This document shows positions 5,157-6,075 of a DNA stretch of 6,075 nucleotides, in pieces. A model generated the notes under the pieces. That model saw nothing but the letters and a program-made list of their open reading frames with translations. It did not search any database and had not been told where the DNA came from. Made by a program: the position numbers and the translations under genes. Each line of letters begins with the position of its first letter. Positions within the stretch are counted from its first letter, which is position 1. This DNA is from Methylobacteriaceae bacterium (lineage in GTDB: Bacteria > Pseudomonadota > Alphaproteobacteria > Rhizobiales > Beijerinckiaceae): NCBI GenBank assembly GCA_019247255.1, contig JAFAPJ010000195.1, positions 1 to 6,075 of the forward strand, given 5' to 3'.

Positions 5157-6075
5157 CGGCTCGGCCGCGGCCGGATCTTCCGGCCAGGGATGCCGCGGGT
5201 AGCGGCCCCGCATCTCCGCCCGAACCTCCGCCCAGGACCCGCGCCAGAAGGCCGGAAGGTCGCGCGTCACCTGGATCGGTCGGCCTGCGGGCGACAGGAG
5301 GTGGAGCACGAGCGGCAGCCGCCCGCCCGCGACCGCGGGATGCTGCGTCAGCCCGAAGAGCTCCTGCACCCGGACCGCGACCGCCGGACCACCTTCGGCC
5401 GCATAATCGATCGGCAACCGGGAACCGGTCGGCGCGTCCAGATGCGTCGGCGCGTCGACCTCGAGCCGCCGGCGCGCGTCCCAGGGCAGGAGCGTCTCGA
5501 GCGCGTCGCGCAGGAGATCCGGCCCGATCTCGGCGAGGCTCGTTCGGCCGAGAAGATGCGGCGCGAGCCAGGTCTCGGCGGCGGCAGCGAGCGCGTCGTC
5601 CGAGAGATCCGGCCAGTCGCCGCCAGCCTCCCGCAGGAAGGTCACGCGGTCGCGCAGCTGGCGCGTGGCATCCGACCAGGGCAGCGTCCCCATCCCGAGC
5701 TTCGCGGCCTCGCGGGCGAGAAGCGCCGCGCTTTCCCCGTCGGCCGGCACGGGACGCGGCGCCTCGGCCAGGAGGATGGCGCCGAGCCGGCGGACCCGCC
5801 TCGCCCGTAGCGCCCGCGCGCCGGCATCGAAGACGACCTCGTCGCGGCTCTCGATCGCCTCCCCGGCGACGGCCTCGATTCCGGCCATGTCGATGGGGGC
5901 CGCCGCGAGAATCCGGGCGGACGCCGCGCCGCCCGCGATCTCGGCCACCGCGAGGAACGGCGTGCGGGCAAGCGCGAGTCGCGGCTCGAGCTGGGCGCCG
6001 CGGCCATTCGCCATCACGTACTCGCCCGCCCGGCCGCGGGCTTTCGCGATCCGGTCCGGGAAGGCGAGCGCGACA
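5127..6075 (-). CDS. hrpB: ATP-dependent helicase HrpB, C-terminal part (5' end outside window)
   Basis: The last 315 residues of a DEAH-box helicase of the HrpB family; whole members run about 800-850 residues. The frame is open to the right edge, and the fragment begins VALAFPDRIAKARGRAGEY followed by VMANGRGA. This matches the HrpB-specific segment after the helicase core (compare FAWPDRIARRRG and LANGMGA in E. coli). The HrpB C-terminal domain is clear: TGSRLPIDY at about 216-224, VRVQELFG at 234-241, HPAVAGGRLPLVLHLLSP, and FWRGSW at 276-281 leading to RGRYPRHPWPEDP. The Walker A, DEAH and motif VI regions lie outside the window, so helicase competence cannot be judged. GTG at 6017 and ATG at 6014 fall within conserved family sequence, so neither is the start. 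HrpB is widespread in proteobacteria; its RNA role is only partly known. The tail is basic (TRRAKPRGT). It converges on the phosphoesterase with a 4-base gap. Confidence 0.95.
   Translation of the reverse strand, partial: VALAFPDRIAKARGRAGEYVMANGRGAQLEPRLALARTPFLAVAEIAGGAASARILAAAPIDMAGIEAVAGEAIESRDEVVFDAGARALRARRVRRLGAILLAEAPRPVPADGESAALLAREAAKLGMGTLPWSDATRQLRDRVTFLREAGGDWPDLSDDALAAAAETWLAPHLLGRTSLAEIGPDLLRDALETLLPWDARRRLEVDAPTHLDAPTGSRLPIDYAAEGGPAVAVRVQELFGLTQHPAVAGGRLPLVLHLLSPAGRPIQVTRDLPAFWRGSWAEVRAEMRGRYPRHPWPEDPAAAEPTRRAKPRGT

Noticed and set aside
4866..5810. Plus-strand frame of 314 codons overlapping the phosphoesterase end and hrpB
   Set aside because: It is out of frame with the phosphoesterase and antisense to the conserved HrpB C-terminal domain; Arg/Pro-rich shadow.
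6012..6017. GTG/ATG at 6017 and 6014 as a start for a short stand-alone protein
   Set aside because: The codons before it continue the HrpB consensus (FPDRIAKARG) to the window edge, so this is internal to hrpB.
1..6075. Mobile elements, CRISPR repeats, toxin-antitoxin pairs or defence genes
   Set aside because: I looked for direct repeats, terminal inverted repeats, small paired genes and nuclease or transposase motifs on both strands and saw none. All substantial sequence is accounted for by seven ordinary chromosomal genes.

Overview
The window is very G+C rich (roughly 70% by eye) and carries seven protein-coding genes. Two are cut by the window edges. The gene content and the G/C-saturated third codon positions fit a high-GC alphaproteobacterium, most likely of the order Hyphomicrobiales. 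This assignment rests on family resemblance and gene order, not on a database search. I see no tRNA, rRNA, CRISPR array, insertion sequence, prophage gene or other sign of recent transfer. It reads as core chromosome.

Layout from left to right. (1) 1-456, minus: N-terminal 152 residues of a 2-oxoglutarate/Fe(II) dioxygenase, running off the left edge. (2) 457-632: a spacer with a possible promoter for gene 1 and a convincing intrinsic terminator for gene 3. (3) 633-1223, minus: exported L,D-transpeptidase (YkuD fold). (4) 1224-1361: a spacer with no gene and only weak regulatory candidates. (5) 1362-4080, minus: a three-gene cluster transcribed lgt, then a MidA/NDUFAF7-type methyltransferase, then pgeF. 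Each junction is a 4-base ATGA stop/start overlap. (6) 4081-4198: a divergent promoter region. (7) 4199-5122, plus: a calcineurin-type metallophosphoesterase, the only plus-strand gene. (8) 5127-6075, minus: the C-terminal 315 residues of the HrpB ATP-dependent helicase, running off the right edge and converging on the phosphoesterase with a 4-base gap.

The theme is envelope maintenance. Lgt lipidates prolipoproteins at the inner membrane. PgeF-family proteins are linked to keeping peptidoglycan stem peptides correct. The L,D-transpeptidase works on peptidoglycan in the periplasm. The methyltransferase between lgt and pgeF belongs to the family that includes the mitochondrial complex I assembly factor NDUFAF7, so its likely target is a respiratory-chain subunit rather than the envelope. 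The phosphoesterase and HrpB have no obvious functional link to the cluster.

I did not find a clearly novel system. The observations most worth a second look are the tight translational coupling of lgt-midA-pgeF, the stand-alone L,D-transpeptidase, the phosphoesterase of unknown substrate, and a hairpin spanning the convergent gene ends.
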